A DNA stretch of 64,000 nucleotides from Mytilus californianus (lineage: Eukaryota > Mollusca > Bivalvia > Mytilida > Mytilidae). Position 1 is the stretch's first letter; the number at the start of each line of letters is the position of its first letter. This document shows, piece after piece, positions 12,565 through 24,459 of the stretch. The stretch is from assembly GCF_021869535.1 (NCBI RefSeq), contig NW_026262582.1, forward strand, positions 57,362,851-57,426,850, read 5' to 3'. Below the pieces are notes generated by a model. The model worked only from the letters and a program-made list of their open reading frames with translations. It was not told the DNA's origin and made no database searches. Both the position numbers and the translations under genes were made by a program.

Positions 12565-13935
12565 TCTGACTTTTGAGTAGATGGTATCCATGGGTATCAA
12601 TAGCTTTCCAAATGTGAAACCATCCAATTAATAGTCAAGTTAACATATGAATCCTATATTAGTCTGCTTTAAAAGACATGCTTCAGTTGGTTTCAGACCC
12701 AAAAAAAATACGCAAAAAAGTTATAAGAAATGACGATGACATCATTACCATGTTAATCTTCATTATTGGGTTTAACTAAAATAGTGATTGGCCTTCCCTT
12801 CGTCTACATCAAGCTGCTAAACCTTCGAAAATCAAACATCACAACCAGGTAACCTTACTTATATTCGTCGTCTTTTTTCTAGTTGACTTACTGATTAAAC
12901 AAAGATAACATATTATTTTGACTGAATAACCAAGCAAATACAATGCCATAAATCGATTATAAGTTTGTTCTTGTAGCAATGATATTGCTAGACACAAATA
13001 GCTTTAATTAGGTAATACAAATTCCATTTAGAAGTGTTCAATATTTAAACAAACTCATAATGATTTAATTAATACAATACGAATGTAATTATTTGTAAGT
13101 GGTGACTCATGTAGTATTGTTTTGAACTTGATTTGGTTACGTACCCTCGCCGATCATGTGAAAGTGTGTTCTAGTATTTGAAACATGGAAAATTAAAGCA
13201 GTACTTATAAAAAAGAATGAATCACAGCATGTTTTGGTTACATACCGATTTAACTGAAGCCAGTCTGGTGATGAAATTTAATATAACATGTTGTGCAAAA
13301 TGAAATGATATAATTATAATAAAACATCATAAAACATTTACAAAAAAATGTTTTCGACACTGTGTCACTCTTAAAAATACCATAAATATTCCATTTCCTC
13401 TAATCGTAACTATAATGTTGACGCTAGTCCTTCTGGTAATGTGTTGTACATTATTAATTGGCAGATGATATATAGAAACTCGTGAAATTGGCTGAGAAAG
13501 AAAATCTGATATAATATTTGGCCCAGAAACACCTGTTTCCCAATATGTTTTAAAAGTCGTTCATCACATAAACACTTTGGAATAAAAATTAAATATTGCT
13601 ACCTCGAAATCATATTTACACAGTTTATTATGCGATTTTCAACCAGTCAGCCTTTTCCTATCGAAAAATTGTTTGATTTTTTTAAATGCGTTTAACTCAA
13701 ATATGGTTCCATTTTTTTTTTATATATATAAGTTTAATGCATTGTCAATTTTCATTGAAAAAGACTTCGTATTTTGTTTTTGTTTGATTTTCATCGGCGA
13801 ATATCCTTATACTTAGGCTATAGGAATAATTTATCTAATGTGAAAAAATTCAATGTTGCGTTTCTTCAGGTCAAAAGTCTAAAATAGAAAGCTGACTCAT
13901 AAGACTCAAAAGTATCATAACAGAAAAAATTTATC
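12565..13935. other. Non-coding stretch
   Basis: AT-rich. No gene, RNA or named repeat recognised. Confidence 0.45.
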
Positions 13936-13939
13936 CATG

Positions 13940-14230
13940 ATCAAGTTCTAGTAATTATGAATATTTTCTGACCATATTTTTTAACAACACTATATTTTGA
14001 ACAATCATGAGCAACAAATGCTGACATGCAAACAATGATACTGTTAACAACCATATGGAAGGAATAAAACTCAAGAAACTTTCTTTTTATGGGATCCGTG
14101 TTGCTCAACCTTTTTTTTTCTAGACTGTTGTTTGTCATTCGTCGTTTTTCGGGTTTTTGCCATGGCGTTGTCGGTTGTCTTCGACTTATGAGTTTGGCAT
14201 CTTCCACCTCTCTTTTTTATTAAACAATGC
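13940..14230 (+). repeat. Dispersed repeat family R2, copy
   Basis: Contains 'TCCGTGTTGCTCAACC', then GTTTGTCATTCGTCG, 'GCCATGGCGTTGTCGG' and a GACTTATGAGTTTGGCAT block. The same order occurs at 27.35 and 46.57 kb, and inverted at 15.5 and 23.06 kb. Non-coding; the ORFs across it run in both directions. Confidence 0.65.
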
Positions 14231-14234
14231 ATGT

Positions 14235-15485
14235 TTACTGCGTTTTTATCTATATGTGATACACACCAGGAAATTAGAAATTAATTTTAGCATTTCGAAA
14301 CAATTGAATATCCCTTTTTACGTTTTTGGGGGTTTTTTTTCGTCTCCAAAACTTATACTGATTTGGTTAGTTTGCTTACAATTTGTTTCGCCAGAATGAA
14401 AATCCATATTTAGGGAAAAGAAAAAATCTGTTGTCATTAAGACGAAACAAAAAATAAGTTTTCTCGTATGTATTTCATCAAGGAGGAGCTATTGCAGATA
14501 ATGTAGTTCGTTATCTTCTCCATCTTGACCCTTTCATATTAAACAAACAAGTGTTCACAATCGCCTTGTTTTCTTGTATAGCTCAGACAAAACGTGTGTA
14601 CTATCGACTGATCAATGAGAATGCTATAAATAACAAAACCAAATATGTCCAAAGACTAATTCTACCTTCGTCTTACAAAAACGGATCTATTTTAGATCAT
14701 ACAAAATGTTACAAGACATTAGCGAATAGTTATTTTGCTTCTTAGACTTTTTGAAGAGAGCACAATATCTAACTTGATGAAGACATTGCTCTAAACGAAG
14801 CGAATCTATGGATATATTTTAGTCATTGATTGTAGTATCAAAATGTTTGTTCATGTCTTTCGACATAAAAATGCATTTATTAAGAAAATGGTTTGCTAAT
14901 TGCAAAGATTCTTAATAGCTTCTAGTGCATAAAAATGTTTCATGGTCATAAATGATCTTCAACTACATTGTATCTCGTTCAAATAGTTTTCGTGTTTTTT
15001 TTTACTTTTAATAAAATATTGAATATGTGTACGGTTATATGGGAAATTGCTTAAATTGAATACATATGAAAGTGATGTTGGGTAAAAAAAAAAACGAAAA
15101 TGGTTCGACATGATAGACTTTTAAAACTATGAGCTAAAACAATTTTTTGAGGAATATTTGGAAAACAATTGTGATTACCGTCCATATGAAATCAGTATCA
15201 GCTGTAGTAAAAGTTGGCGACTTTTCTCCCTTTTTGCTTCATTGTGTGCTTTACATTCTCTAGTCACTCACATTGAGTCTGACGTAATAAAAATTATAAT
15301 GATTCTCATGGTGTAAGCTAGTATTTGAAAGAAAACTAAATACCAGAATTCCTTCATACTTCAAATAAATACTTTTGTAGTTTTGTACTTTCATTAAAAA
15401 ACTGTCAGCAAAAGGTACCTATCATTGTACATTTAGGAGATATATTAGCAGAAAACACTATACAGGTAATTGAAAAAGATCGGTG
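14235..15485. other. Non-coding stretch
   Basis: No supported feature. A 64-codon frame at 14551-14745 shows no domain and no splice context. Confidence 0.4.
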
Positions 15486-15504
15486 GAAGACACAAGTGGG
15501 TTAT

Positions 15505-15690
15505 TCAATCCCGAAGACAAACTGATATCGCCATGGCAAAAAATGAAAAACGACCAAAAGACAAACAATTTTCTTCAAAACACAACATAGAAAACTAAAG
15601 GCTGAGCAACACGAACCCCACCAAATTCCGGGAGTGATCGCATGTGTTCCGAAAAGGATAAGCCGATCCTGCTCCAACTGAGAAATGATG
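15505..15690 (-). repeat. Dispersed repeat family R2, inverted copy
   Basis: Plus-strand text reads TCGCCATGGCAAAAAATG, AAACGACCAAAAGACAAAC, then GAGCAACACGAACCCCACC, the reverse complement of the R2 blocks. It sits just upstream of the PLE copy that begins near 15745. Confidence 0.6.
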
Positions 15691-15789
15691 CAATGAATTT
15701 AAAGCTATATTTTAGACATGGAATATGTTAATCACTTCTCTAATCACTTTCACTAGCAACTTAACAGGAAAAAAATATTATACAAAATC

Positions 15790-16205
15790 TTTTGAGCCTC
15801 CGGAATGTTCCACGGACAATATCGTTTACGGAATTGATTTTTCTTTGTGTGGGCTACTTTAATTTATATCGGTGAAACTCGACAAACTTTGCGTGAAAGG
15901 ATGAATCGGTCTAATAATAAAGATCCGCAATTCATGGCTCTTTATAACCATTTTAAACAACCGGACCATTATCCTTTTTTATCTATGAAAGTACGCATCA
16001 TCGCGAAAATTGATCATCATACCAATAGCCCTATACTAAGTAATCCTTTCCGAAAAGATAAGAGAAAATATCTGGTAGGGAACTAGGTACTGCAATGCCA
16101 TATGGTTGCAATGATAACATCAAAGGAGTAGGAAATTTGTCAAGTCCAGCCTGCAGTGATATAAATGTAATGAGCTTATTCAATACTAACTTAAGACCCT
16201 AGCGT
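15790..16205 (+). pseudogene. N-terminal GIY-YIG endonuclease of PLE copy A
   Basis: The reading continues across small frameshifts: PPECSTDNIVYGIDFSLCG, then LIYIGETRQTLRERMNR (847-aligned YIG core and the catalytic-type Arg), LYNHFKQPDHYPFLSMKVR, HHTNSPILSNPF, and after a further frameshift ELGTAMPYGCNDNIKGVG and LSSPACSDINVMSLFN. The cysteine pair near VYGI and the two histidines after YIG are consistent with the CCHH motif universal to PLE endonucleases. Its role would be nicking target DNA to prime reverse transcription. The domain is broken here. Only the middle segment, 15847-16086, is an uninterrupted frame. Confidence 0.8.
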
Positions 16206-16209
16206 GGTC

Positions 16210-18030
16210 ATGGGATAAAACATTACCATCGGCCCAATGTAAAAATAAAGTCTTCCAAATCTAGATCGCCCTTTGGGAGCTTTGGTGACCTTTTTTCACA
16301 TCTTTATCATCTGCTAGGGATACATTACATTAGAACTATTCTTTTTTCAGTGCCTGTTAATTTTCTAAAATGTTTGAGAAACTATGCCCTTGACAAGGGA
16401 TGCATAAGTACATTTTCTCCAATATACAGACTGGACCTTGATTTAGAAGAATACATAAAAAAAACTTCTGACATGCGACTGTTACCACTCGCCTTATATT
16501 TACAGCCCCTCTGACCATGTAATTACTGAGGATCTAAACATAATTCAACCTGAACATCTCCGAATGGTGGTATCTTAAGGTCCTGAGTTCAAAGAACCCC
16601 AACACATCAACTGGAACCATATCTTCAAAATAATTATGGGTTCCAAACTGTGTGATTGATTGACCAAAGTCCGTATTCAGAGACAAAGAAGCTTTGAAAT
16701 GTCTATCATTTCTTCACGATAGATATTTTGTTGTTTCTGCGGACAAATCTTCAAATAATATTGTTTTTGTATTTAAATCGTACTACTACGAGTGTCTTGT
16801 AAAAAAATTAGGAATAAATCAGCACTCAGGTAATTCCACATACAAAAACATATCATTTGACGAAAATGAGATTTTGGCGAATCATAAGTCCTTCATGGCT
16901 TTAATGCCCATTACATTGAACAGCAAATCTGAGGACTGACCTTGTTTGTATTGAATACCTAAGCTTCACAAAATTCCATACAAACAGCGCTACATGACAG
17001 CTCATCTGCATATTCTACAAAGGAATTGTTCATTAGATTGACAAAAATTCTGTCCGCAGTGAAAGGGGGTCTTCAGAAGTACTGTGAAACTGTTCACTCA
17101 CGTAATGTATTAACCATTTATGGATTCTAAAAAAAACTCTAAAAATAACTTCTGGATAATTTTCTCGATCTTTTTCTGAAATTAATTATATCAAAACCTA
17201 TGATTTTTCAACCCTTTATACCACCATATCCCATGTGAAATTGAAAAATCGTGCAAAAAAAAATAATCCACAATGCGTTTCAATATAAAAATGGTAGCAT
17301 ACGCTATAAATTTATTACTTTGGGGTACCATACGGCATATTTTGTTAATAGTGAACAAAAAGGTCAAACATTCTACTCAGAGGAACAAGTGATTAGTATG
17401 CTGGAGTTTCTTATTGACAACATATTTGTTGAATTTGAAGGTAGACTTTTTCAACAAATTGTCGGCATTCCTATGGGAACGAACTGTGCGCCTCTTCTTG
17501 CCGACCTATTCTTATTTTCATATGAGTCGGAGTTCCTTCATACACTTGTCAAAAACAAGAAGAACAAAGAAGCCAGATCATTTAATTTCACATTCAGATA
17601 TATTGATGATGTTTTTTCCATTAACAATCCAAACGTTTCTGATAGGGTTCTATTAATATGTCCTCCAGAACTAGAAATTAAAGAAACAACAGAATTGCTT
17701 CCTCCGCCTCAGTTTTAGAGTTATACCTCGAATGTGACAAAAGCGGTCATCTCAGTAAAAGAATCTATGACAAACGAGACGATTTTAAATTTGAAATTAA
17801 AAAAAAAATCCCCAAACTTAGCAGCAATATACCAACTACCCCTGCATATGGGATATACATTTCCCAACTCATTCGGTATTCAAGAGCTTGCTACTGCTAC
17901 TCAGACTTTGTAAAACATCACCAGTGTCTAAGCAAAAAATTGATGAACCAGGGTTATGTCAAAGAACGTCTCGTCCTTTTTCTAAAAAAAAAGTTCATCG
18001 GAAGATACCAAGACCTTGTTGATAAAAAAT
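16210..18030 (+). pseudogene. CxC linker and reverse transcriptase of PLE copy A
   Basis: CDCYHSPYIYSPSDHVIT (CxC motif) and LNIIQPEHLRMVVS lie near 16470-16580. A deletion follows, relative to copy B. RT segments continue with KCLSFLHDRYFVVSADKSS (16694 frame), a motif-A like YDFSTLYTT-related stretch near 17195, FQQIVGIPMGTNCAPLLADL (17450-17510), FRYIDDVFSINN with YIDD at 17599-17610, and C-terminal YGIYISQLIRYSRACYCYS. PLE RTs are the closest relatives of telomerase RT. At least four frame breaks are present. The longest clean frame is 17251-17718. Confidence 0.85.
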
Positions 18031-18637
18031 AATACATGATGGTATTGATGTATAGATTCTAGGAACTGACATTGTTTATCATCTTAATTACGTGTTATAG
18101 TGTTCTTTTATTTGTCTTTGTAAATTATCAACGTTTACTTTTTAGTCCATTTTTGGTAATATCCTTTAGACGTGGTTCGGTACTTGTACATCCCGCCATT
18201 GTGTTGTTGTGCTGTTGTAATTTTTTGTATTCTTGTGTTTCAATGTTGCTTATGTGCTTTGTCTATATGCCATTTTGTTTTTCTTTGTTGACATATTTGT
18301 TTGTTTTAATAGTGATTGAGATTGTAACACAATGTTAACTGCTGTACCCCTATTGTTGACATTCTTACCTATTATTAAATCTGTTTGTTTTGTTCACACA
18401 TTGTTGTCAATATAATAGAATTATATGCGACTGTCAAACAAGTGAGAGGTTTAGCTGGCTATAAAACCAGGTTTAATCCACCATTTTCTACATAAGGAAA
18501 TGCCTGTACCAAGTCGGGAATATTGTAGTTGTTTTCCATTCGTTTGATGTGTTTGAGCTTTTGATTTTGCCAATTGGTAAGGGACTTTCCGTTTTGAATT
18601 TTCCTTGGAGTTCGGTATTTTTGTTGTTTTACTTTTT
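18031..18637 (+). repeat. 3' UTR and tail of PLE copy A
   Basis: Contains the terminal words shared with all other family copies: AGTGAGAGGTTTAGCTGGC, CTATAAAACCAGGTTTAATC, CCAAGTCGGGAATATTG and GAGTTCGGTATTTTTGTTG. The 88-codon frame at 18072-18338 is UTR with no protein signature. Confidence 0.7.
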
Positions 18638-18759
18638 TCTCCTATCAGAAGAAGTTTTAATGCAAATTAGAATTTTTTTATGAATTTATCAACCATCATT
18701 TATGTTTTGTTACTACTTCATACATTGATCCGTATAAAGAACGATATGTAGTCGAGTCG

Positions 18760-19985
18760 TCAAGATGTTCGACTAAACAATTTTTTAAAGTTTTTACAAA
18801 CATTCCTTCTGCAGTGAAAGATGGCCTTAAGAAATATTAATAGTGATGAGGCATATTCACCTTGTGGATCTTCCGTGAAGTCTTCAATGATATTCTTGAC
18901 AGTTCTGCAGGAATATCAAAACTTTTGATTTTTCTACGTATCAAACTACTGTTCCTCATGCTCATTGAAATGATTGAGTACATGATCTCTTTAGGTAGAG
19001 CTTTTTCTACCAAAATGGGAATCGTAGATAAAGTTTCTTGCATCAAAAATCTTACATTGTAGAGAACAAATATCAAAAACCAAATATTGTTAAATTTCTT
19101 GGATTTGTTTTCTTGCAAAAAATTCAACGGGAGTGGTTGTCGCAAAAATACAAAAACTAGAATTTTAATTTTGATAGCATCATTTGCATACACCAATTAT
19201 CTCGCATTTTGTGAACTGTTCAAATATCACAATAATAGATGCACGCAAAAATTTCTGAATATACATAAGGCCGAAGATGAATTAAGATTGGTGGATTGAT
19301 ATTTCAACAGACAGTCGGTATTCAACTGGGTTCATATACTACATTCCTACTGGCCGACTTGTTTTTGTACTCATATGAAGCAGAATTTATACAAACCTAT
19401 CGAAGCCAAAAATACCATCTTGCAAAATTCTTTGATTTCATTTTCAAACATGTAGATGATGGCATGTCACTTATGAGTTTGAATGTCCCTTTGGTACAAT
19501 TCGCCTATCTTTTTCTCTCTCAATGACCAACATTTCAATGAGTGCTTACAATTCATATATCCGAGTGACCTTTAGTGTAAGGCTACTCTCCAAACAAGAA
19601 GTTCTGCTTCATACGTTGATATTTTATTCGATATTGACCCCAATGGACGACTTCAAACTAGAATCTATAACAAGCGAAATGATTTCAACTTTTCAATTGT
19701 AAACTTCCATTTTTCTAACAGAAAAACGTCTGTGCCTCATCTTTAAGATACCAGAATAGTTGTCTAATATGTTTACTAGTTGTGTCCTATTTTGGAATAT
19801 GACAGTGCGTCTGAGTGTGGATTCGAATTGCGGATGTTGCTTGCTTTGCTGGAGACTCTTACCCTGTCGACACAACCGGTTTCGTTCCCTTTGAAATTCA
19901 TGCGATTCCCTCAGTTTGTGTTTGTTACTTTTATTGGTTTTCTTGATCGATTGTTGTGAATTCGAACATCCGTAAATCTACTGTT
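18760..19985 (+). pseudogene. Highly decayed Penelope-like RT, copy D
   Basis: Recognisable pieces in order are a KTFDFST-like motif A near 18915, FQQTVGIQLGSYTTFLLADL then FLYSYEAEFIQ (19300-19400), a degraded catalytic HVDDG replacing YIDDV (19450), SSASYVDILFDIDPNGRLQT and YNKRNDFNFSIVNFH (19590-19715). The subfamily differs from A/B/E (FLYSYEAEFIQ rather than FLFSYESEFLQ), and the second active-site motif is mutated. The stretch 19870-19985 is a 3' block shared with copy C. The long minus-strand frame at 18837-19196 is an antisense shadow. Confidence 0.75.
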
Positions 19986-20264
19986 TATTTATACCAGATG
20001 TAAAAGTAAACCTATCTTATTTCAAGTTTTATGTTTAATTTTTGGAGAAAAAAATGTATAAACATGAATTGTCCAATAATATTTTAGGCCTTAAATAGAT
20101 TAATGAATGGAATAATGGTTCACATCTACTTGCCAACTTCAGGGAAATTGGGTTAGCATGTTAAGAGTTTTGTAAGGGAATTCAAGAGCACACCTCCAGA
20201 CATGACATTTCTATGGAACATATACATATATATATTTATTGTTTCTATCTAACTATTACAGACG

Positions 20265-20400
20265 ATTTAGAGCTTGTTATATTGTATAAACATCTGTCTA
20301 TTGTTGAAGACTGTATGTTGCATACAAAATGTCTTTTTGGTTATTTATGTAATTTGATGGCTGTCTCATTGACGTATTAATCACATCTCCTTTGATTCTT
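20265..20400 (-). repeat. R1 fragment, inverted
   Basis: Ends with GATGGCTGTCTCATTGACGT and ATCACATCTCC, the reverse complement of the R1 start (GAGATGTG..CAATGAGACA). It is short and truncated. Confidence 0.45.
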
Positions 20401-20449
20401 ATATACATATATTATTGTCCTACTTAAGAAAACAAAAATTAAAATAGAA

Positions 20450-20900
20450 CAAGGAGACCAAATTGTATAGATGTTAGCAACTACATGTCACCGTACTCAC
20501 TTAAACAATGCGCAAATCCAAAATTGCAAATCAAGCTATAAAAGACCCCAACATGACAAAATGTAAAACAATTCAAACGAGGAAACAAGCGTCTTGGTTT
20601 ATGTACAAAACAACAAACGAAAACATATTTGATCTACAGCAACAAACGACAAACCTATGAATTAAAAGCTCCTGGCTTGGGAGAGGCATATTCAAAATGT
20701 TGCGGGGTTAAACATGCGGGCATCCAACCTTCCACCTATCCTGTGACAGTGGTTTAACGACAAAATAGTATAACAAACTATAAAAAATCAGTCAAAAATG
20801 GCTTTACACACAAAAACAACTAACAAAAACTAAAGACATAAAGTACCGATTTGAAAGTACTAGTAGTTCATGAAAGATAGTTCAAAGTCAAAATCAACTA
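20450..20900 (+). repeat. Dispersed repeat family R1, copy
   Basis: Shows the R1 order: CAACTACATGTCACCGTAC, AAAGACCCCAACATGACAAA, the GCTCCTGGCTTGGGAGAGGC block, TGCGGGGTTAAACATGCGGG, and GATTTGAAAGTACTAGTAGT. No coding content. Confidence 0.7.
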
Positions 20901-21269
20901 CAAGTAATAAACTGCTTTCTACAGATATATTCGTTGTCTTGCTCATCGTTCGTGCGTCAGATATAAAGCATGTAAACCAAGAATCAAATAGGAACATATT
21001 TCATTAGTTGACGCTTTACACGGCTACAAAAAAGTCAATCATTAAGAGTAAATGTGGTTGGAAATAACGTCAGTTTTGTGAGATCCACGCGATAACTTGA
21101 TTAGGCCAACTAAAATTATTTGGTAGACTTCAATCCGGATTTTTGAAAGAATTGGGGCGGGTGGGAGGATTTTATTTTTTTATTTTAATTTTTTCCGAAA
21201 CCCTTTTGTAATAAGTTCTTCATATATGCCAGGGTAATAATAGGCTTGTATATATATATATATATCATG

Positions 21270-21745
21270 TATTTAAAAACAAGGAGATGAGGTATGATTC
21301 CCAATGAGACAACTATCAACCAAAATTCAAATAAAGTGGATGTAAGCAATTATAGGCAACCGTAAGTCCTTCAACAATGAGAAAAACACATACTGCATAG
21401 TCGGCTATAAAAGGCCCCGACAAGAAAATTTTGAAACAATTCAACTGAAAAAACTAACGGCCTAACTTATAACAAAACAATTAACGAAAAACAAATAAGA
21501 CAGACATGAATCAACGACAACCACTGAATTACAGGCTGCTGACTTTGGACAGAAGAACAAACTATACAAATCAGTTGAAAAAGGCTTAACCCATCAGATC
21601 GATACAAAGAAGAAAAAAATCAAACATAGACCGGACGTGGCAGGGGTATTTATCCATCCCTCATCCCTAACAACAAAAAGGACACTAAGTACAGATCTGA
21701 CAGTACTCGCAGTTACTGACAGCTAGTTCAAAGCCAATAATAACT
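21270..21745 (+). repeat. Dispersed repeat family R1, second adjacent copy
   Basis: Begins at AAGGAGATGAGGTATGATTC and CCAATGAGACAACTATC, then CAACCGTAAGTCCTTCAAC, an AAAGGCCCCGACAAG block, GACAACCACTGAATTACAGG and the terminal GACAGTACTCGCAGTTACTG. It lies about 370 bp after the previous copy and in the same orientation. A TATATATATATA run at 21249-21262 precedes it. Confidence 0.7.
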
Positions 21746-21749
21746 AATA

Positions 21750-22975
21750 AAAAAAATCATGTATCTAAGACTAAAATATCAATCAGTATAAAGGAATTCT
21801 ACATAATTTTTCAAATTCTTAAATAAATACAACCACTGTTCTAAATGTAATTACCGCTTAAGTAACTTATTTTCAGTAAATAACTAAAAGGTAAAGAAAT
21901 GCGCTCTTTTAGACTACCTACAAATTTATTTGGCTTTCTAAGCTATGGTTTGTAGTGGTCATAAAATGAAGCATATGCATTGGTATGAAAAACAAATATT
22001 ATGAGTACAGAGTGAAATTAAAACTCGAACTGTGTTGAAAATACTAGGGTTGATGCTTTATCATTCTTATGCAAGGTGCAAATATAATTATACAATTTGT
22101 AAAACATGAATTTTACCAAAAGAAAGAAGTTGTTTAAGGACTTTATTGAGGTGCTGGTGACAGAGGGTATTTGCTGTTTGTCAACAAAAAAACGACAGTC
22201 TTTCATTATATTATTACTTTCAGTAACATTTTTGTCTCATATACAATTTTGACAAAGCAAATATACCTTAATAAGAGTAATTGTTTCCGTCCTGGATCTT
22301 AAAACATAGTTCTTTCAGGAGAACGCAATTAGAACACGTCTTTTTCTATTTATGTTGTAATAAAAAAAAAGATGTTTTGAAGTAAATTTGAACTATTAAA
22401 AAACTCACGAGATATGCTCACCCAAATAGATATCAATAGTTTCTAAACGGTATCCAACATGAACACGTCCCTACGTGGTACGACTAGTACCAAATCACCA
22501 GAAGTTCTGATAGTTCTTGGGAAATTAAAACAACACGATAATTAAAGCAGTCCATCCCATAATAAGTAAGGAGATTGCTAAGTATATCAGGATATGCATG
22601 GTGCATAATTTTTTTAGTGAATTCACTAAATTTCAATTTTATCGTTAAGCTTCAAAAAGAAAATCATTTGTACATGTTGGTGAATATCAATTCGCAGGTT
22701 ACTTATTTTGTTACAATTTTGTACATAATTTCAGCTTTTCTTCAATTGTATGTATCATAAAAGTAGTCAGTGCTTTTGATTTGGCATTATTTATAACAAA
22801 CTATTTTAAAAATTCACCGTTATTAAATTAAGAAATTATGAAGAAACTCCCTCAGCAAAGTTGGCATTAGATAAATTGTACTATTTTGCTTTGTTCCTTT
22901 TCAGTCATATAGCTCGCCGAACTTTTGTGCATATTTTTACATCTCTGACTTTCAAACGTTTAGGTTTGATCGTTC
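21750..22975. other. Non-coding stretch
   Basis: AT-rich. Short frames on both strands (61-62 codons) have no recognisable motif. Confidence 0.4.
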
Positions 22976-22979
22976 CTGA

Positions 22980-23190
22980 TGAAGGTTAATCCAGAAAAGC
23001 GCGTTGGACGCACGAAGTTTATATTTATTTTTTTTTAAATGGAAAATCACAAACCATCATCAAACAGACAATCATCCAACATTTCAATACAAAGAAAACT
23101 AGGATTGAGCAACACGAACCAAAGTCTTAAAAATGACCTCAGGTGCTGTGGAGGAGATATCAATTCCTGCTCCACAAGTGACACCGTCAA
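22980..23190. repeat. Fragments of the GCGCGT repeat and of R2 (inverted)
   Basis: 'AAAAGCGCGTTGGACGCACG' at 22995-23015 resembles the ACGCGCGTTTC family. At 23095-23190, TTGAGCAACACGAACC and GGAGGAGATATCAATTCCTG are R2-type blocks in reverse. Confidence 0.45.
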
Positions 23191-23194
23191 CATG

Positions 23195-24165
23195 TAAATG
23201 AAATTGTAAAAATCGATAGAACAATTCATTATTATATCAACAATAGGAGTATATCAAAAGTAAAATATCTCAAATATACATATGTATAATAGTATAGGTT
23301 CTACCTACAATAACAGCATATCCATAGCACATTATTGGTGAGAACAATCATACATAGTTCTATAAAAAAAAATATGGTATAATTATCTTAAACAAAAAAT
23401 TGCAACATTGACGAATAATCTTACACCATTTTCATTGTAATGCAGAAATAAATATGTTATATTCGTCTCATTTTCAGTTGTGTATTGAGTTGTTATTTTG
23501 AAGAGAAATTGAGTTTTGTTTTGTTCTTTGTAAATGTATTTTTTTGTATCATTGATGTAGTGGCATGTACAATTATAAGGCTATTCGATGCACTAATCTT
23601 GAGACGGTATATTGAAGATTTGTGAATAAGTTTAATTGATCAAATCAGGACTTTGTAAGAAGAAAAACATTAAATTCTTCTACAGTGAGACTTGAAGACA
23701 AATCAGTTTGACTGACATCAATTAATCCAATTTGTCATCATTTGACTTCGAAAGTGTTCTTCAAGCGACCTGTTAACATGGAGTGAAAGTTCTCAAAAAG
23801 AAGGCACGCAATGATCTTTCTTATTTCGATCATCACTGGTGGTAACTTGATTTCTGAAAAAGACATATGATGTATAAAATTAATTGGAACTTTCATTTTA
23901 TTGGCAACGACTAATTATTCAAAATGGTACATGCAGGATTTACAATTACATCTTATCATTACTAAGTTTTCTTAATATCTAATACTGAGTGTAATACAAC
24001 TTTGGATATCATTTCCTTTCATGAACATTTGTCATTTGGTTTTAGTGGGCTTCATGTTAATCAATCTTTGGTTGTAGGTGTACCCTTTTTTGAATCGTTG
24101 TTTGCATTTACCACATTTATATTTTGAACATGGTGCTGACTTATGGTTTTTGATTTTCCCCTATA
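23195..24165. other. Non-coding stretch
   Basis: No supported feature. Confidence 0.4.
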
Positions 24166-24167
24166 GA

Positions 24168-24455
24168 TATAAGAAGATGTGGTATGAGTGCCAATGAGAC
24201 AACTCGCCAGCCAAGTCACAATTTTTAAAAGTAATCAATTATAGGTCAAAGTACGGCCTTCAACACAGAGCCTTGCTCACACTGAACAGAAAGCTATAAA
24301 GGGCCCCAAAATGACTAGTGTAAAACCATTCAAACAGGAAAACCAACAGTCTAATCTATAAAAAAAAAACACTTATAAACCAAATTAAAAAACGACAACC
24401 ACTGAACATCAGGTTCCTGACTTAGGACAGGTGCAAACAAATGCAGCCCTATGTA
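24168..24455 (+). repeat. Dispersed repeat family R1, truncated copy
   Basis: AAGAAGATGTGGTATGAGTG and CCAATGAGACAACTCGCC are followed by GGTCAAAGTACGGCCTTCAA, AAAGGGCCCCAAAATGACTA and GACAACCACTGAACATCAGG. It breaks off after GGACAGGTGCA. Confidence 0.7.
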
Positions 24456-24459
24456 TCTT

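Larger units (their letters stand above)
15745..18637 (+). mobile_element. Naiad-type Penelope-like element, copy A (permuted domains)
   Basis: Longest PLE copy in the window. In order on the plus strand it carries a GIY-YIG endonuclease (15800-16205), a CxC linker (about 16460-16560), an RT (16600-18030) and a 3' UTR/tail (18031-18637). Canonical Penelope elements have the endonuclease after the RT. A permuted order with a CxC linker was described for the Naiad/Chlamys clade, with Naiads widespread in invertebrates including bivalves. Stops, frameshifts and an internal deletion near 16650 make it inactive, and no true 5' end was recognised. Confidence 0.8.

Noticed and set aside
18837-19196. 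119-codon minus-strand ORF
   Set aside because: Antisense to the decayed PLE copy D, whose plus-strand motifs are recognisable.
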